A DNA stretch of 64,000 nucleotides from positions 1,860,001 to 1,924,000 of the forward strand of contig NZ_JACCFK010000002.1 of NCBI RefSeq assembly GCF_013410405.1, given 5' to 3'. Source of the stretch: Amycolatopsis endophytica (GTDB lineage Bacteria > Actinomycetota > Actinomycetes > Mycobacteriales > Pseudonocardiaceae). The notes beneath the pieces are model-generated. The model was given only the letters and a program-made list of their open reading frames with translations. It was not told where the DNA came from and searched no databases. Both the position numbers and the translations under genes were made by a program. This document shows positions 26,007 through 34,127 of the stretch, in pieces (the first letter of the stretch is position 1; each line of letters begins with the position of its first letter).

Positions 26007-28387
26007 CACGTGATCGCCAAATCTGTCCGGAGTGGACGGTTCTGCAGCGCGCGCCACACCGCGGCCGGGGTCAGCGGCATGTCCGCGTGCCGCACCCCGT
26101 ACGGCTTGAGCGCGTCGAGCACCGCGTTCACCACCGCCGCGGGCGAGCCGACGGTCGCGGATTCGCCGATGCCCTTCGCGCCGATCGGGTGGTGCGGCGA
26201 CGGGGTCACCGTCTCGCCGAGTTCCCACGTGGGGCACTCCATCGACGTCGGGATCAGGTAGTCCATGAAGGATCCGCCGAGGTGGTTGCCGTCCTCGTCG
26301 AACGCCATCACCTGCATCAGCGCCATCCCGATGCCCTCGGCGAGGCCGCCGTGCACCTGGCCCTCGACGATCATCGGGTTGATCCGCACCCCGCAGTCGT
26401 CGACCGCGACGAACTTGCGCACCTGGACCTGCCCGGTCTCCGGGTCCACGTCGACCACGCAGATGTAGGCACCGAACGGGTAGGTCAGGTTCGGCGGGTT
26501 GTACACGCAGGTCGCGTCGAGGTGGCCTTCGACGCCGTCCGGCAGTTCGAGGTCGGAGTGCGCGGCCAGGGCGATCTCGGAGATGGTCCTGCCGGAGTCC
26601 GGGTCGCCCTGGACGAACCAGCGGCCCTTCTCCCACTCCAGATCGTCCGGGCTGACTTCGAGCATCGCCGAGGCCACGATCTTCGCCCGCTCCCGCACGC
26701 GGCGCGCGACCACGGCCGTCGCCCCGCCGGACACCGGGGTCGACCGCGATCCGTAGGTGCCCAGACCGAACGGCGTCTGGTCGGTGTCGCCGTGCACGAC
26801 GTCGATGTCGTCCGGTGAGATGCCCAGCTCCTCGGCCACGATCTGCGCGAACGTCGTCTCGTGGCCCTGTCCCTGGCTCTGGCAGGACAGCCGCAGCACG
26901 GCCTTGCCGGTCGGGTGCACGCGCAGCTCGGCGCCGTCGGCCATGCCCAGCCCCAGGATGTCCATGTGCTTGCGCGGTCCGGCGCCGACGGCCTCGGTGA
27001 AGAAGCTGATGCCGATGCCCATCAGCGTGCCGTCCCCGGCGAGCGCGCGCTGCTTCTGCTCCTCACGCAGCTCCGGGTAACCGGCGATCTCCATCGCCCG
27101 GGTCAGCGCCCGCGGGTAGTCGCCGGAGTCGTACTCCCAGCCGGTCTTGCTCTGGTACGGGAACTGCTCGGGCTGCAGCAGGTTGCGCATCCGGAGCTCA
27201 CCCGGGTCCATGCCGAGGTCGAAGGCCAGCACGTCGACCAGCCGCTCGATCAGGTACACCGCCTCGGTGATCCGGAACGAGCACGCGTAGGCCACGCCGC
27301 CGGGCGCCTTGTTGGTGTAGACACCGGTGACCGCGCAGTGTGCCGCCTCGATGTCGTAGGAACCGGTGAAGACGCTGAAGAACCCGGCCGGGAACTTCGT
27401 CGGCTGCGCGGTGCCGTTGAACGCGCCGTGGTCGGCGAGCACCTTGACCCGCACGCCGAGGATCTTCCCGTCGCTGCTGGCCGCGATCTCGCCGTGCATG
27501 TGGTAGTCGCGGGCGAAGGACGTGCTCATCAGGTTCTCCGAGCGGTCCTCCATCCACTTCACCGGTTTGCCGGTGACGATGGAGCCGACGACCGCGCAGA
27601 CGTAGCCGGGGTAGATGCCGACCTTGTTGCCGAAGCCACCGCCGATGTCCGGTGAGATCACGCGGATCTTGTGCTCCGGCAACCCGGCCACCAGCGCGTA
27701 CAGCGTGCGGTGCGCGTGCGGAGCCTGGGTGGTCGTCCACACGGTGAGCTTGCCGGTGACCGGGTCCATGTCGGCGACCGCGCCGCAGGTCTCCATCGGT
27801 GCCGGGTGCACCCGCGGGTAGAGCATGTCCTGAGCGGACACCACGTCGGCGCGGGCGAACACCTCGTCGGTCCGGCCGGAGTCGCCCGCCTCCCAGTCGA
27901 AGATGTGGTTGTCCCGCTTGCCGTCGATGTCGTCGCGGATCACCGGCGCGCCTTCGTCCAGAGCGCGCTGGGCGTCCACCACCGGCGGCAGCGCCTCGTA
28001 GTCGACGTCGATCAGCTCCAGCGCGTCCCGCGCGGCGTAGCGGTCGTCGGCGACGACGAAGGCCACCTCCTGACCCTGGAACCGCACCTTGTCGGTGGCC
28101 AGCACGGCCTGCACGTCGGCGGACAGAGTGGGCATCCAGGCGAGGTCGAGGCCGTCCAGGGTCTGGCCCGTGATGACGGCCTTGACCTTCGGGTGCGCCT
28201 CCGCCGCGCTGGTGTCGATCGAGACGACGCGGGCGTGGGCGTGCGGGCTGCGCAACACGGCGCCGTGCAGCATGCCGGGCAGGTTCACGTCGTCGACGTA
28301 GTGCCCGCGGCCGCGGAGGAACCGGGCGTCCTCCTTGCGGTGCATGCGGCCGAAGCCCATCGGCGTAGAGTTCTCGGTGGTGGTCAT
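26006..28387 (-). CDS. coxL: Form I aerobic CO dehydrogenase large (molybdenum) subunit
   Basis: The catalytic subunit that oxidises CO with water to CO2 at a [CuSMoO2] centre bound to molybdopterin cytosine dinucleotide. The 793-residue protein has the form I signature AYACSFR at residues 366-372, where Cys369 corresponds to the copper-binding cysteine; form II relatives have a different loop here. Other landmarks are TTTQAPHAHRTLYALVAGLP, SPDIGGGFGNKVG, SCQSQGQGHETTFAQIVAEE and the catalytic glutamate in GAKGIGESATVGSPAAVVNA. The ATG overlaps the coxS stop (ATGA). Gene order M-S-L followed by F-D-E is that of known form I clusters. The organism is therefore predicted to oxidise CO, probably as a supplementary energy source. 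Confidence 0.96.
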   Translation of the reverse strand: MTTTENSTPMGFGRMHRKEDARFLRGRGHYVDDVNLPGMLHGAVLRSPHAHARVVSIDTSAAEAHPKVKAVITGQTLDGLDLAWMPTLSADVQAVLATDKVRFQGQEVAFVVADDRYAARDALELIDVDYEALPPVVDAQRALDEGAPVIRDDIDGKRDNHIFDWEAGDSGRTDEVFARADVVSAQDMLYPRVHPAPMETCGAVADMDPVTGKLTVWTTTQAPHAHRTLYALVAGLPEHKIRVISPDIGGGFGNKVGIYPGYVCAVVGSIVTGKPVKWMEDRSENLMSTSFARDYHMHGEIAASSDGKILGVRVKVLADHGAFNGTAQPTKFPAGFFSVFTGSYDIEAAHCAVTGVYTNKAPGGVAYACSFRITEAVYLIERLVDVLAFDLGMDPGELRMRNLLQPEQFPYQSKTGWEYDSGDYPRALTRAMEIAGYPELREEQKQRALAGDGTLMGIGISFFTEAVGAGPRKHMDILGLGMADGAELRVHPTGKAVLRLSCQSQGQGHETTFAQIVAEELGISPDDIDVVHGDTDQTPFGLGTYGSRSTPVSGGATAVVARRVRERAKIVASAMLEVSPDDLEWEKGRWFVQGDPDSGRTISEIALAAHSDLELPDGVEGHLDATCVYNPPNLTYPFGAYICVVDVDPETGQVQVRKFVAVDDCGVRINPMIVEGQVHGGLAEGIGMALMQVMAFDEDGNHLGGSFMDYLIPTSMECPTWELGETVTPSPHHPIGAKGIGESATVGSPAAVVNAVLDALKPYGVRHADMPLTPAAVWRALQNRPLRTDLAIT

Positions 28388-28899
28388 GCGGACACCTCTT
28401 TGCTGTCCACTGTGGTCCCGGCCGGTGCGGCCTCGTGCGCGGTGTCGTGCTCGGCGGCCCACCGGATGGACTTGACGATGTTGTCGTAGCCGGTGCAGCG
28501 GCACAGCTGACCGGAGATCGCCTCGCGGATGTCCGCTTCGGACGGATCGGGGTTCTTGTCGATCAGCCACCGCGCGGTGAGCATCATGCCGGGCGTCCAG
28601 AATCCGCACTGCAGGCCGTGGCATTCGGTGAAACCCTGCTGCACCGGGTCCAGGCCGTCGGCACCGGCGAGCCCTTCGACGGTGCGCACGCGGTGGCCGT
28701 CGGCCATCACCGCCAGCACCGTGCACGACTTGACCGGCGTCTCGTCCAGCCACACCACGCACGCGCCGCAGTTGGAGGTGTCGCAGCCCCAGTGCGTGCC
28801 CGTCATGCCCAGCTCGTCACGCAGGAAGTGCACCAGCAGCAGCCGCGGCTCGATGTCGCGGGTGTACGCCCGGCCGTTGACCGTGACCGTGATTTCCAT
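28384..28899 (-). CDS. coxS: CO dehydrogenase small (2x[2Fe-2S]) subunit
   Basis: The 171-residue iron-sulfur subunit that passes electrons from the molybdenum site to FAD. The plant-type [2Fe-2S] domain has GCDTSNCGACVVWLDETPVK followed by SCTV, and the C-terminal helical [2Fe-2S] domain has QCGFWTPGMMLTARWLIDKN with a second pair in GQLCRCTGYDNIVKS. All eight cluster cysteines are present. The ATG follows coxM by three bases and the stop overlaps coxL, so it is made in stoichiometric coupling with both partners. Length is slightly above the typical 160 because of an Ala/Thr-rich tail. Confidence 0.96.
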   Translation of the reverse strand: MEITVTVNGRAYTRDIEPRLLLVHFLRDELGMTGTHWGCDTSNCGACVVWLDETPVKSCTVLAVMADGHRVRTVEGLAGADGLDPVQQGFTECHGLQCGFWTPGMMLTARWLIDKNPDPSEADIREAISGQLCRCTGYDNIVKSIRWAAEHDTAHEAAPAGTTVDSKEVSA

Positions 28900-28902
28900 G
28901 TG

Positions 28903-29787
28903 TCAGCCCTCTTCCTGGTGGTTGTTGCCGTGCCACCGGGTCCGGGCCCGGCGCAGCGCGCGGACCGTGAGGACTTCGGCGAGGTGCCGCTTGTAGTCGG
29001 CCGGGCCGCGCTGGTCGGCGACCGGATTGCAGTGCCGCGCCGCGATCCGCCCGGCCTCGGCGAACCGCTCGTCCACCGCCGGACCGGCGAGCAGATACTC
29101 CTCAGCCTCCGGGGCGTGGAAGTTCGGCGCGCCGAGCGCGGTCAGGCCGATGCCGACCGAAACCAGTTGCGTGCCTTCGATCCGCAGTTCGGCTCCCGCC
29201 GCGGCCACCGCCCAGTCACCCGCGCGGCGCTCCACTTTCTGGTACGCGGAGGCCGACGAGGAAATCGGCACGCGCAATTGCACGAGCAATTCGTTTTCTC
29301 CCACCACGGTCTGATAGGGACCGGTGAAGAACTCACGGATCGGAACGACGCGGCGTCCGCCCGGTCCTTCGATCACCGCCTCCCCCCGCACCGCGGCGAA
29401 CGCGGCGGACAGGTCTTCGGACGGATCGGCCTGGCACAGCGACCCGCCCACGGTGCCGCGATTGCGGACCACCGGGTCGGCAACCACCTTCTCGGCGTCG
29501 TGGAAGATCGGGAAGTGTTCCCCGGCGACGGCCGACGCCAGCAGGTCGGCGTGCCGGACCATCGCGCCGACGCACAAAGTCCCGTCCTCGACGCTGATCC
29601 GGGCCAGATCGGTCAGGTCGTTGATGTCGATCAGGGCCTGTGGCTGGGCCAGTCGCAGCTTCATCATCGGGATGAGGCTGTGACCGCCCGCCACGATCCG
29701 GCTGTCCGGCCCGTACTTCGTCAAAAGGCTCAACGCGTGTTGCACACTCGTCGCCCTTTGGTATTGGAACTGCGCAGGTACCTGCAC
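28903..29787 (-). CDS. coxM: CO dehydrogenase medium (FAD) subunit
   Basis: The 294-residue flavoprotein subunit that takes electrons from CoxS and hands them to the respiratory chain. The two FAD-diphosphate motifs are IVAGGHSLIPMMKLRLA and RNRGTVGGSLCQADPSEDL, and the C-terminal domain has RRAGDWAVAAAGAEL. The open frame begins at 29817, but the GTG at 29787 has GGGAGGGTGC directly before it and yields MQVPAQFQYQRATSV, the usual CoxM beginning. It is the first gene of the operon and is divergent from the LysR-type regulator, with 115 bases between the two starts. Confidence 0.95.
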   Translation of the reverse strand: MQVPAQFQYQRATSVQHALSLLTKYGPDSRIVAGGHSLIPMMKLRLAQPQALIDINDLTDLARISVEDGTLCVGAMVRHADLLASAVAGEHFPIFHDAEKVVADPVVRNRGTVGGSLCQADPSEDLSAAFAAVRGEAVIEGPGGRRVVPIREFFTGPYQTVVGENELLVQLRVPISSSASAYQKVERRAGDWAVAAAGAELRIEGTQLVSVGIGLTALGAPNFHAPEAEEYLLAGPAVDERFAEAGRIAARHCNPVADQRGPADYKRHLAEVLTVRALRRARTRWHGNNHQEEG

Positions 29788-29854
29788 GCACCCTCCCAGG
29801 GCCTGGATTTTCGGCACAGGGTGCCCGCGTTGGGAGAAACCGACAATGGCCGAT

Positions 29855-29868
29855 TAAGGGATCACTTA
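29855..29868. promoter_or_regulatory. Candidate LysR-regulator binding site between coxM and its regulator
   Basis: TAAG-GGATCA-CTTA, a perfect four-base inverted repeat around a six-base spacer, centred in the divergent coxM/regulator intergenic region. LysR-type regulators bind short AT-rich inverted repeats in such positions, so this is the best candidate for the site that switches on the cox operon. The spacing differs from the textbook T-N11-A by one base. Confidence 0.45.
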
Positions 29869-29902
29869 TGTACGCTGTTCGAGTGATGCGGAGCGGTGGG
29901 AA

Positions 29903-30838
29903 ATGACGCTCGGTCAGCTGAGTGCCTTCGTTCTGGTGGCCCGGCTCGGCTCGGTGACGGACGCGGCGCGGACGCTCGGGGTGAGTGAACCCGCGGTGTC
30001 GCAGGCGCTCGCGGCGCTGCGCCAGCACCACGGGGACAAGCTGCTCGTGCGCACCGCCAACGGGATGACTCTGACACCCGGCGGAAGCAGGCTGCTGCCG
30101 ATCGCCTCACAGATGGTGGCGCTGGGGGCGGACGCGGATGCGGCCGTTCGCGAGGCCAACGGTGTGGCCGAACGGCTGCACGTCGTCGTGACGAGCACGA
30201 TCGCCGAGTTCGTCGCCGATCCGTTGCTGGAAGCGTTCGCGCGCCGGTCGGGTCAGGCGGTGGACGCGTCGGCCGGTTTGGCGCAGGTGGCGGAAATGCC
30301 GGTGCTGGTGACCAACCGGCTCGCCGACGCGGCGCTGGGGCCACGCCTGGAGGGTGACGTGGAGAGCGAGCCGGTGTTCCGGTGCAGCATCGTCGCCGTT
30401 GCGGCGCCCGGGTTCCGGCCGCGGGGCAGGCCGGGTCAGTGGCCGTGGCTGGTGGATCCCTCCGGTGCGGACCCGGGCAGCGGGACGGCACACCTGTTGC
30501 GCCGCATGGGGGTAGGAGAGTCCGCCATCCGCGTGTTCCCGAACCAGACGGCGGCGTGGTCGGCCGCGGCGAACGGCAGCGGGGTGTCGCTGGCGTTCGA
30601 ACACCTGGCGGCGCCCCAGTTGCGCCGGCACGAGCTGGTGATCGTCCCGACGCCCGCGACGCCGCGAACGGAGTACTGGCACCTGACCACGTTGCCGCAC
30701 AATCGTTCCTCCACCGCGGCCGGTTCACTGCGTCACTTCCTGGCCACCCCGGCGGCGATGCAGGTGATGCGCTCGCCGGGCACGGGGGTGCCGCCGTCGC
30801 GGTTCCGGCCGCCGGTCTACGTGACGATCTGGAGCTGA
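29903..30838 (+). CDS. LysR-family regulator divergent from the cox operon
   Basis: A 311-residue LysR-type transcriptional regulator. The N-terminal winged helix-turn-helix is QLSAFVLVARLGSVTDAART with SEPAVSQALAALRQHHGDKL; an inducer domain follows, though its motifs are divergent (VTSTIAEFVADPLLEAFARR). Its position, divergent from coxM, matches that of CutR, the LysR-type activator of CO dehydrogenase genes in the mycobacterial strain JC1, so it is the probable CO-operon activator. The stop lies four bases from the convergent membrane-protein gene at 30843. Confidence 0.85.
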   Translation: MTLGQLSAFVLVARLGSVTDAARTLGVSEPAVSQALAALRQHHGDKLLVRTANGMTLTPGGSRLLPIASQMVALGADADAAVREANGVAERLHVVVTSTIAEFVADPLLEAFARRSGQAVDASAGLAQVAEMPVLVTNRLADAALGPRLEGDVESEPVFRCSIVAVAAPGFRPRGRPGQWPWLVDPSGADPGSGTAHLLRRMGVGESAIRVFPNQTAAWSAAANGSGVSLAFEHLAAPQLRRHELVIVPTPATPRTEYWHLTTLPHNRSSTAAGSLRHFLATPAAMQVMRSPGTGVPPSRFRPPVYVTIWS

Positions 30839-30842
30839 GGCG

Positions 30843-31754
30843 TCACCCTGCCACCGCGGAGGAGGCGATCGCGTCCATCACCGGTTGCGTCCCGCTTTCC
30901 GTCCGCACCGTCAGAGTCCGACCGCCATCGAGGAGGCGGCGCACGGACTTGACCGGCATCGTCACCGGCGGGGGCGCCTTCGACGTCGCGGTGGTGTACG
31001 CGCTGGGCGGCCGTCCCTCGACCGTGACCGAGTAGCACCGCCCGTCCCCGCCCGTCGGCGCCGCCGCCGGAACCTCGTCCGGGCACAGCACGAGGTAGTC
31101 GAACCCGTCGGAACCGGTCCACTGCCGCACGGTCAGGCCCTCCGGTGCACGCAGCGCGCGCAACGTCGAGGGGACCGGCGTCGGCACGAGGCGGACCGTT
31201 CCGGCGATGTCCAGGAGCTTCGACGACGCCAGCTGGTTCAGTTTGGCCAGCACCGTCACGATCCGGCCGGGTGCGATCTGCTTCTGCGCCTGCGCACCGC
31301 CTCCCGCCGGGGACGAGACGTATCCGCCGACGTCCCTCCCGTTCGGGACCTTCGCCGGTGCCTCGGGCAAGGTTCCCTCCGACAGGATGATCTCGACGTG
31401 GTCCCCCCTGGGGCTGTCGTAGAGCCCGCTCGCGTTCGTGTCGGAAACCGTCCATCCGGTGAGCTCGTACCCCTCGGGCAGGCCGTCGACGGTGAACGGC
31501 AACGCCGGGGCCGCCACCGGGGCGTCGCCGGCGGCGGCGTCGATTCGCGGCGCGTCCTCCGACGGTCGCAACAGGCTCATGCCCGCGCCCACGCCCGCGA
31601 TCGTCACCGCGACCGCCGCCGCCGCGCCCACCACGCGCCGCTTCGTGCGGCGGCGCCGGATCCGGCCGTGCGCTCCGGCGAGCACCACCTCGGGGTCGGG
31701 AGCCAGCGACTCCCGGGTCCGCAACGCTTTCCTCAGCTCCGGAATCTCGGACAT
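30843..31754 (-). CDS. Membrane-anchored partner protein of the adjacent ECF sigma factor
   Basis: A 303-residue protein with a basic cytoplasmic N-terminus (IRRRRTKRR), one transmembrane helix (VVGAAAAVAVTIAGVGAGMS, about residues 41-60) and a large extracytoplasmic domain. There is no zinc-finger HxxxCxxC motif, so it is not a standard ZAS-type anti-sigma factor. It starts two bases after the sigma-factor stop, and such single-helix proteins often follow SigE-family sigma genes in actinomycetes; an anti-sigma or signal-sensing role is therefore inferred, not shown. I recognise no enzymatic motif in the outer domain. Confidence 0.7.
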   Translation of the reverse strand: MSEIPELRKALRTRESLAPDPEVVLAGAHGRIRRRRTKRRVVGAAAAVAVTIAGVGAGMSLLRPSEDAPRIDAAAGDAPVAAPALPFTVDGLPEGYELTGWTVSDTNASGLYDSPRGDHVEIILSEGTLPEAPAKVPNGRDVGGYVSSPAGGGAQAQKQIAPGRIVTVLAKLNQLASSKLLDIAGTVRLVPTPVPSTLRALRAPEGLTVRQWTGSDGFDYLVLCPDEVPAAAPTGGDGRCYSVTVEGRPPSAYTTATSKAPPPVTMPVKSVRRLLDGGRTLTVRTESGTQPVMDAIASSAVAG

Positions 31755-31756
31755 GG

Positions 31757-32251
31757 TCAGGCCACCTCCATCTCGGCACCAAGGCGGACCCGCAGCACGG
31801 ACAGGCCGCGGGAGATGTGGCTGCGCACCGTGCCCACCGCACAGCCGAGGACCGCGGCGATGTCGTTGTCGTCGCGGTCCTCATAGAAGCGGAGCACGAT
31901 CGCGGCCTGCTGCGACCGGCTCAGCCCGGACAGCAGCTCCCTGAGGTGATCACCCTCGGCGATCCGGGCCGCGGGGTCGGCGGTGTGCGGTTCGCGGAAC
32001 CACGTGGGGTCGGCCACCGACCGCACCGCACGCTGGTACCACCGTCGCCGCCACGACAGGTGCCCGTTGACGACCATCTTCCGCAGGTACAGGTCCGGCC
32101 GTTCGGTCCGCACGACCCTGGCCCACCGTTCGTGGGCGCGCACCAGCGCCTCCTGCACCAGGTCCTGGGCGAGGTCGGGATCCCCCGTCAGGACCGCCGC
32201 GAACCGCACCAGCGCCGGCAGCTGCTCGCGGGCGAAGTCGTCGAAGTGCAC
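31757..32251 (-). CDS. ECF sigma factor (SigE-family)
   Basis: A 164-residue extracytoplasmic-function sigma factor. Region 2 is ALVRFAAVLTGDPDLAQDLV with QEALVRAHERW, and region 4 is LSRSQQAAIVLRFYEDRDDN ahead of DIAAVLGCAVGTVRSHISRG, the -35-binding helix-turn-helix. No extra C-terminal domain is present. It is followed by a single-helix membrane protein that probably controls it. The start is a GTG at 32251 with GGGAGT almost touching it, so the true start or mode of initiation is a little uncertain. The regulon cannot be told from the sequence. Confidence 0.9.
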   Translation of the reverse strand: MHFDDFAREQLPALVRFAAVLTGDPDLAQDLVQEALVRAHERWARVVRTERPDLYLRKMVVNGHLSWRRRWYQRAVRSVADPTWFREPHTADPAARIAEGDHLRELLSGLSRSQQAAIVLRFYEDRDDNDIAAVLGCAVGTVRSHISRGLSVLRVRLGAEMEVA

Positions 32252-32258
32252 TCCCAGC

Positions 32259-32286
32259 AGATGCTCGCACCCGGCGTGCCGGTTGC
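32259..32286 (-). promoter_or_regulatory. Possible ECF-type promoter upstream of the sigma factor
   Basis: On the minus strand GCAACC (32281-32286) is followed after 16 bases by GCATCT (32259-32264). An AAC-containing -35 at this spacing is typical of ECF-dependent promoters, and sigma genes of this class are commonly autoregulated. The predicted start would fall at the GTG, implying a leaderless message. Weak evidence. Confidence 0.25.
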
Positions 32287-32329
32287 ACCCGGATCACACT
32301 TTCCACCCAAGTGCGATGCGGGTCACAGT

Positions 32330-32971
32330 TCAGGCGGCGACCGGCGACCAGAGCGAGTCGATCTCCTCCTGGGCGGCGGTCAGGCTCTTCTCCGCCAGCG
32401 GGATCAGCTCGGCCATCGCGGGGTTGCTGTGGGCGAGGATCAGCTCGGCCGTGATGAACCGCGGCTCCAGGCCGGTCAGCGACAGGCCGTGCGGCAGCCA
32501 CGCCTGCGCGTGGTCCCAGCCCTCGCGCGGGGTGCCCGGCCCGTATCCGCCGCCACGGCTGGTGATCACGACGAACTCGCGCCCGCCCAGCAGGCCCTGC
32601 CTGGTCTCCGGGTCCACCGCCAGACCCGGAGCGATGAGGTGGTCGACCCACGACTTGACCGTGCTCGGCGCGCCGTAGTTGTACAGCGGCAGGCCGAGCA
32701 GGACCGTGTCGGCGGCCTTGATCTCGCCGACCAGTTCCTCGGTGAGCGCCCACGACGCCCGCTGGGCTTCGCTGCGCTGTTCCGGTGGCGTCATGCCGGC
32801 CTGGGCGCTGGCGGCGTCGATGTGCGGCAACGGGTTCCGGCCGAGGTCGCGGTAGCTGATGGTGCCGCCGGGATGTGCCGCCAGCCAGGCCCGCGCCGCG
32901 CGTGTGGTCAGCTTGCGGCTGACGGACTCCTCGCCACGGACGCTCGAGTCGATGTGCAGGAGGTTTGCCAT
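32330..32971 (-). CDS. azoR: FMN-dependent NADH:quinone oxidoreductase / azoreductase
   Basis: A 213-residue flavodoxin-fold enzyme of the AzoR/NQO family, reducing quinones and azo compounds with NAD(P)H as a detoxifying two-electron step. The FMN phosphate loop is LLHIDSSVRGEESVSRKLT, the isoalloxazine-binding loop is LLGLPLYNYGAPSTVKSWVD, and FVVITSRGGGYGPGTPREGW matches the family. It is divergent from a MarR regulator with 82 bases between the starts, which contain two inverted repeats. Induction by quinone/electrophile through MarR is a reasonable inference. Confidence 0.92.
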   Translation of the reverse strand: MANLLHIDSSVRGEESVSRKLTTRAARAWLAAHPGGTISYRDLGRNPLPHIDAASAQAGMTPPEQRSEAQRASWALTEELVGEIKAADTVLLGLPLYNYGAPSTVKSWVDHLIAPGLAVDPETRQGLLGGREFVVITSRGGGYGPGTPREGWDHAQAWLPHGLSLTGLEPRFITAELILAHSNPAMAELIPLAEKSLTAAQEEIDSLWSPVAA

Positions 32972-32991
32972 GATTGACCTTTCATAATTGA

Positions 32992-33028
32992 TTAGCGTTA
33001 CGCAAACTATCTATACCACGACGATAGT
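32992..33028. promoter_or_regulatory. Two inverted repeats in the azoR-marR divergent region
   Basis: TTAGCGT-T-ACGCAAA (32992-33006; six of seven arm positions pair) and ACTATC-N11-GATAGT (33006-33028, perfect arms) abut each other between the divergent azoreductase and MarR genes. MarR proteins bind palindromes in exactly such places, so one or both are probably its operators and would regulate both genes. Confidence 0.5.
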
Positions 33029-33053
33029 CGTTCGCGGGAGGTAAAGTGACGAG

Positions 33054-33524
33054 GTGGCCGCCCTGCCCGTGCTCAACCAGCCCCCGCACCGCGTCGGCGC
33101 CCTGCTCGACCACCTGACGCGGCAGATGCGGCTGCGCTCGGAGGGCGTGCTGACCCCACTGGGCATCCGGCCGCGGCACCTGCTCGCGATGACGGTGATC
33201 CGGGACCGCGGCGGCATCGCCCAGCAGGCGCTGGCGACGACACTGGGCATGGACGGGACGAACGTCGTCGGGCTGCTCAACGACCTGGAGCGCGACCAGC
33301 TGGTCGAGCGGCGGCGCTCCCCGCAGGACCGCAGGCGCCACACCGTCGAGTTGACCGAAACAGGGGCCAAGCTGCTGGCCAGGGCCGAGTTCGCGCTGGC
33401 CACCGTCGAGGACGAAGTACTGGCCGCCCTGGACGGCGACCAACGCGAAACTCTCTACCAGCTCCTGCAGACCGCGGCCAACGGGACCGAACCGGTCTGC
33501 GCGGAGACGGTCACCGACTGCTGA
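33054..33524 (+). CDS. MarR-family transcriptional regulator
   Basis: A 156-residue MarR winged-helix regulator: GIAQQALATTLGMDGTNVVG as the recognition region, LLNDLERDQLVERRRSPQDR with RRRHTVELTETGAKLL as the wing and following helix. Start GTG at 33054; the GGGAGG at 33036-33041 is 12 bases away, somewhat far, but no alternative start gives the family N-terminus. It is divergent from azoR and likely represses it until an electrophile or phenolic ligand binds. Its 3' end overlaps the convergent acetyltransferase by 14 bases. Confidence 0.9.
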   Translation: MAALPVLNQPPHRVGALLDHLTRQMRLRSEGVLTPLGIRPRHLLAMTVIRDRGGIAQQALATTLGMDGTNVVGLLNDLERDQLVERRRSPQDRRRHTVELTETGAKLLARAEFALATVEDEVLAALDGDQRETLYQLLQTAANGTEPVCAETVTDC

Positions 33525-33978
33525 AGCGCAGCACGTCGCCGTCGTCGGCGACGCACTCGAACTCCGCCGCTTCGAGGACCCGGACCGAAGCCGGATTCGC
33601 GCGCTCGACCTGCGCGGACACCTCACGCACGTCCGGCGACTTCAGCGCGAACTCCGTCAGCGCCACCGTGGCCTCCGTGGCGTAGCCACGACCGCGGCGG
33701 CTGGGCGCGATGCCGTAGCCGATCTCCACGACGCCGTCCTCGGGCGGCCAGAACAGGCCGATCGAGCCGACCACGAGGTCGGTGGCCCGCTCGACGACCA
33801 GGTGGTGACCGAACTCGGACAGCCAGTCCGGCCGTTCGGCGAGCAGGCCGGCGATGACGCCGTCACCCTCGGCGGGGAAGTCCGGCGCCCAGCCCGGGCG
33901 GCGCTCCCCGGCGCGGACAGCGACCGCCTCGTCCGTGGTCCACGGACGCAACAGCAGACGATCAGTGATGAGAGACAA
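33511..33978 (-). CDS. GNAT-family N-acetyltransferase (RimJ/RimL type)
   Basis: A 155-residue acetyl-CoA-dependent acetyltransferase. It begins SLITDRLLLRPWTTDEAVAV, the usual RimJ/RimL-like start, has VVERATDLVVGSIGLFWPPE and the pyrophosphate-binding motif GYGIAPSRRGRGYATEATVA (RxxGxG), and ends with ANPASVRVLEAAEFE. The open frame reaches an ATG at 34011, but the TTG at 33978 has AGGAG six bases upstream, whereas the ATG has no ribosome-binding site, so TTG is chosen. Substrate unknown (protein N-terminus, aminoglycoside or small amine). Confidence 0.87.
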   Translation of the reverse strand: MSLITDRLLLRPWTTDEAVAVRAGERRPGWAPDFPAEGDGVIAGLLAERPDWLSEFGHHLVVERATDLVVGSIGLFWPPEDGVVEIGYGIAPSRRGRGYATEATVALTEFALKSPDVREVSAQVERANPASVRVLEAAEFECVADDGDVLRFSSR

Positions 33979-34127
33979 GGAGAACTCCTGGTGTGAACAG
34001 AAAACGGGCATGTCGAAGAGAGCCGCTGACAGCCATATTCCTCGACCTCCCTCATCACCAGGTGTGTTACGGCGAAGCTAGCGCACCGTCGCGATCACGC
34101 CTCCAACCGGCTTCGCGGAAGAACCAG

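Noticed and set aside
33979..34011. ATG start for the acetyltransferase
   Set aside because: No Shine-Dalgarno before it and the extra 11 residues do not match the family, while the TTG at 33978 has AGGAG at the right distance.
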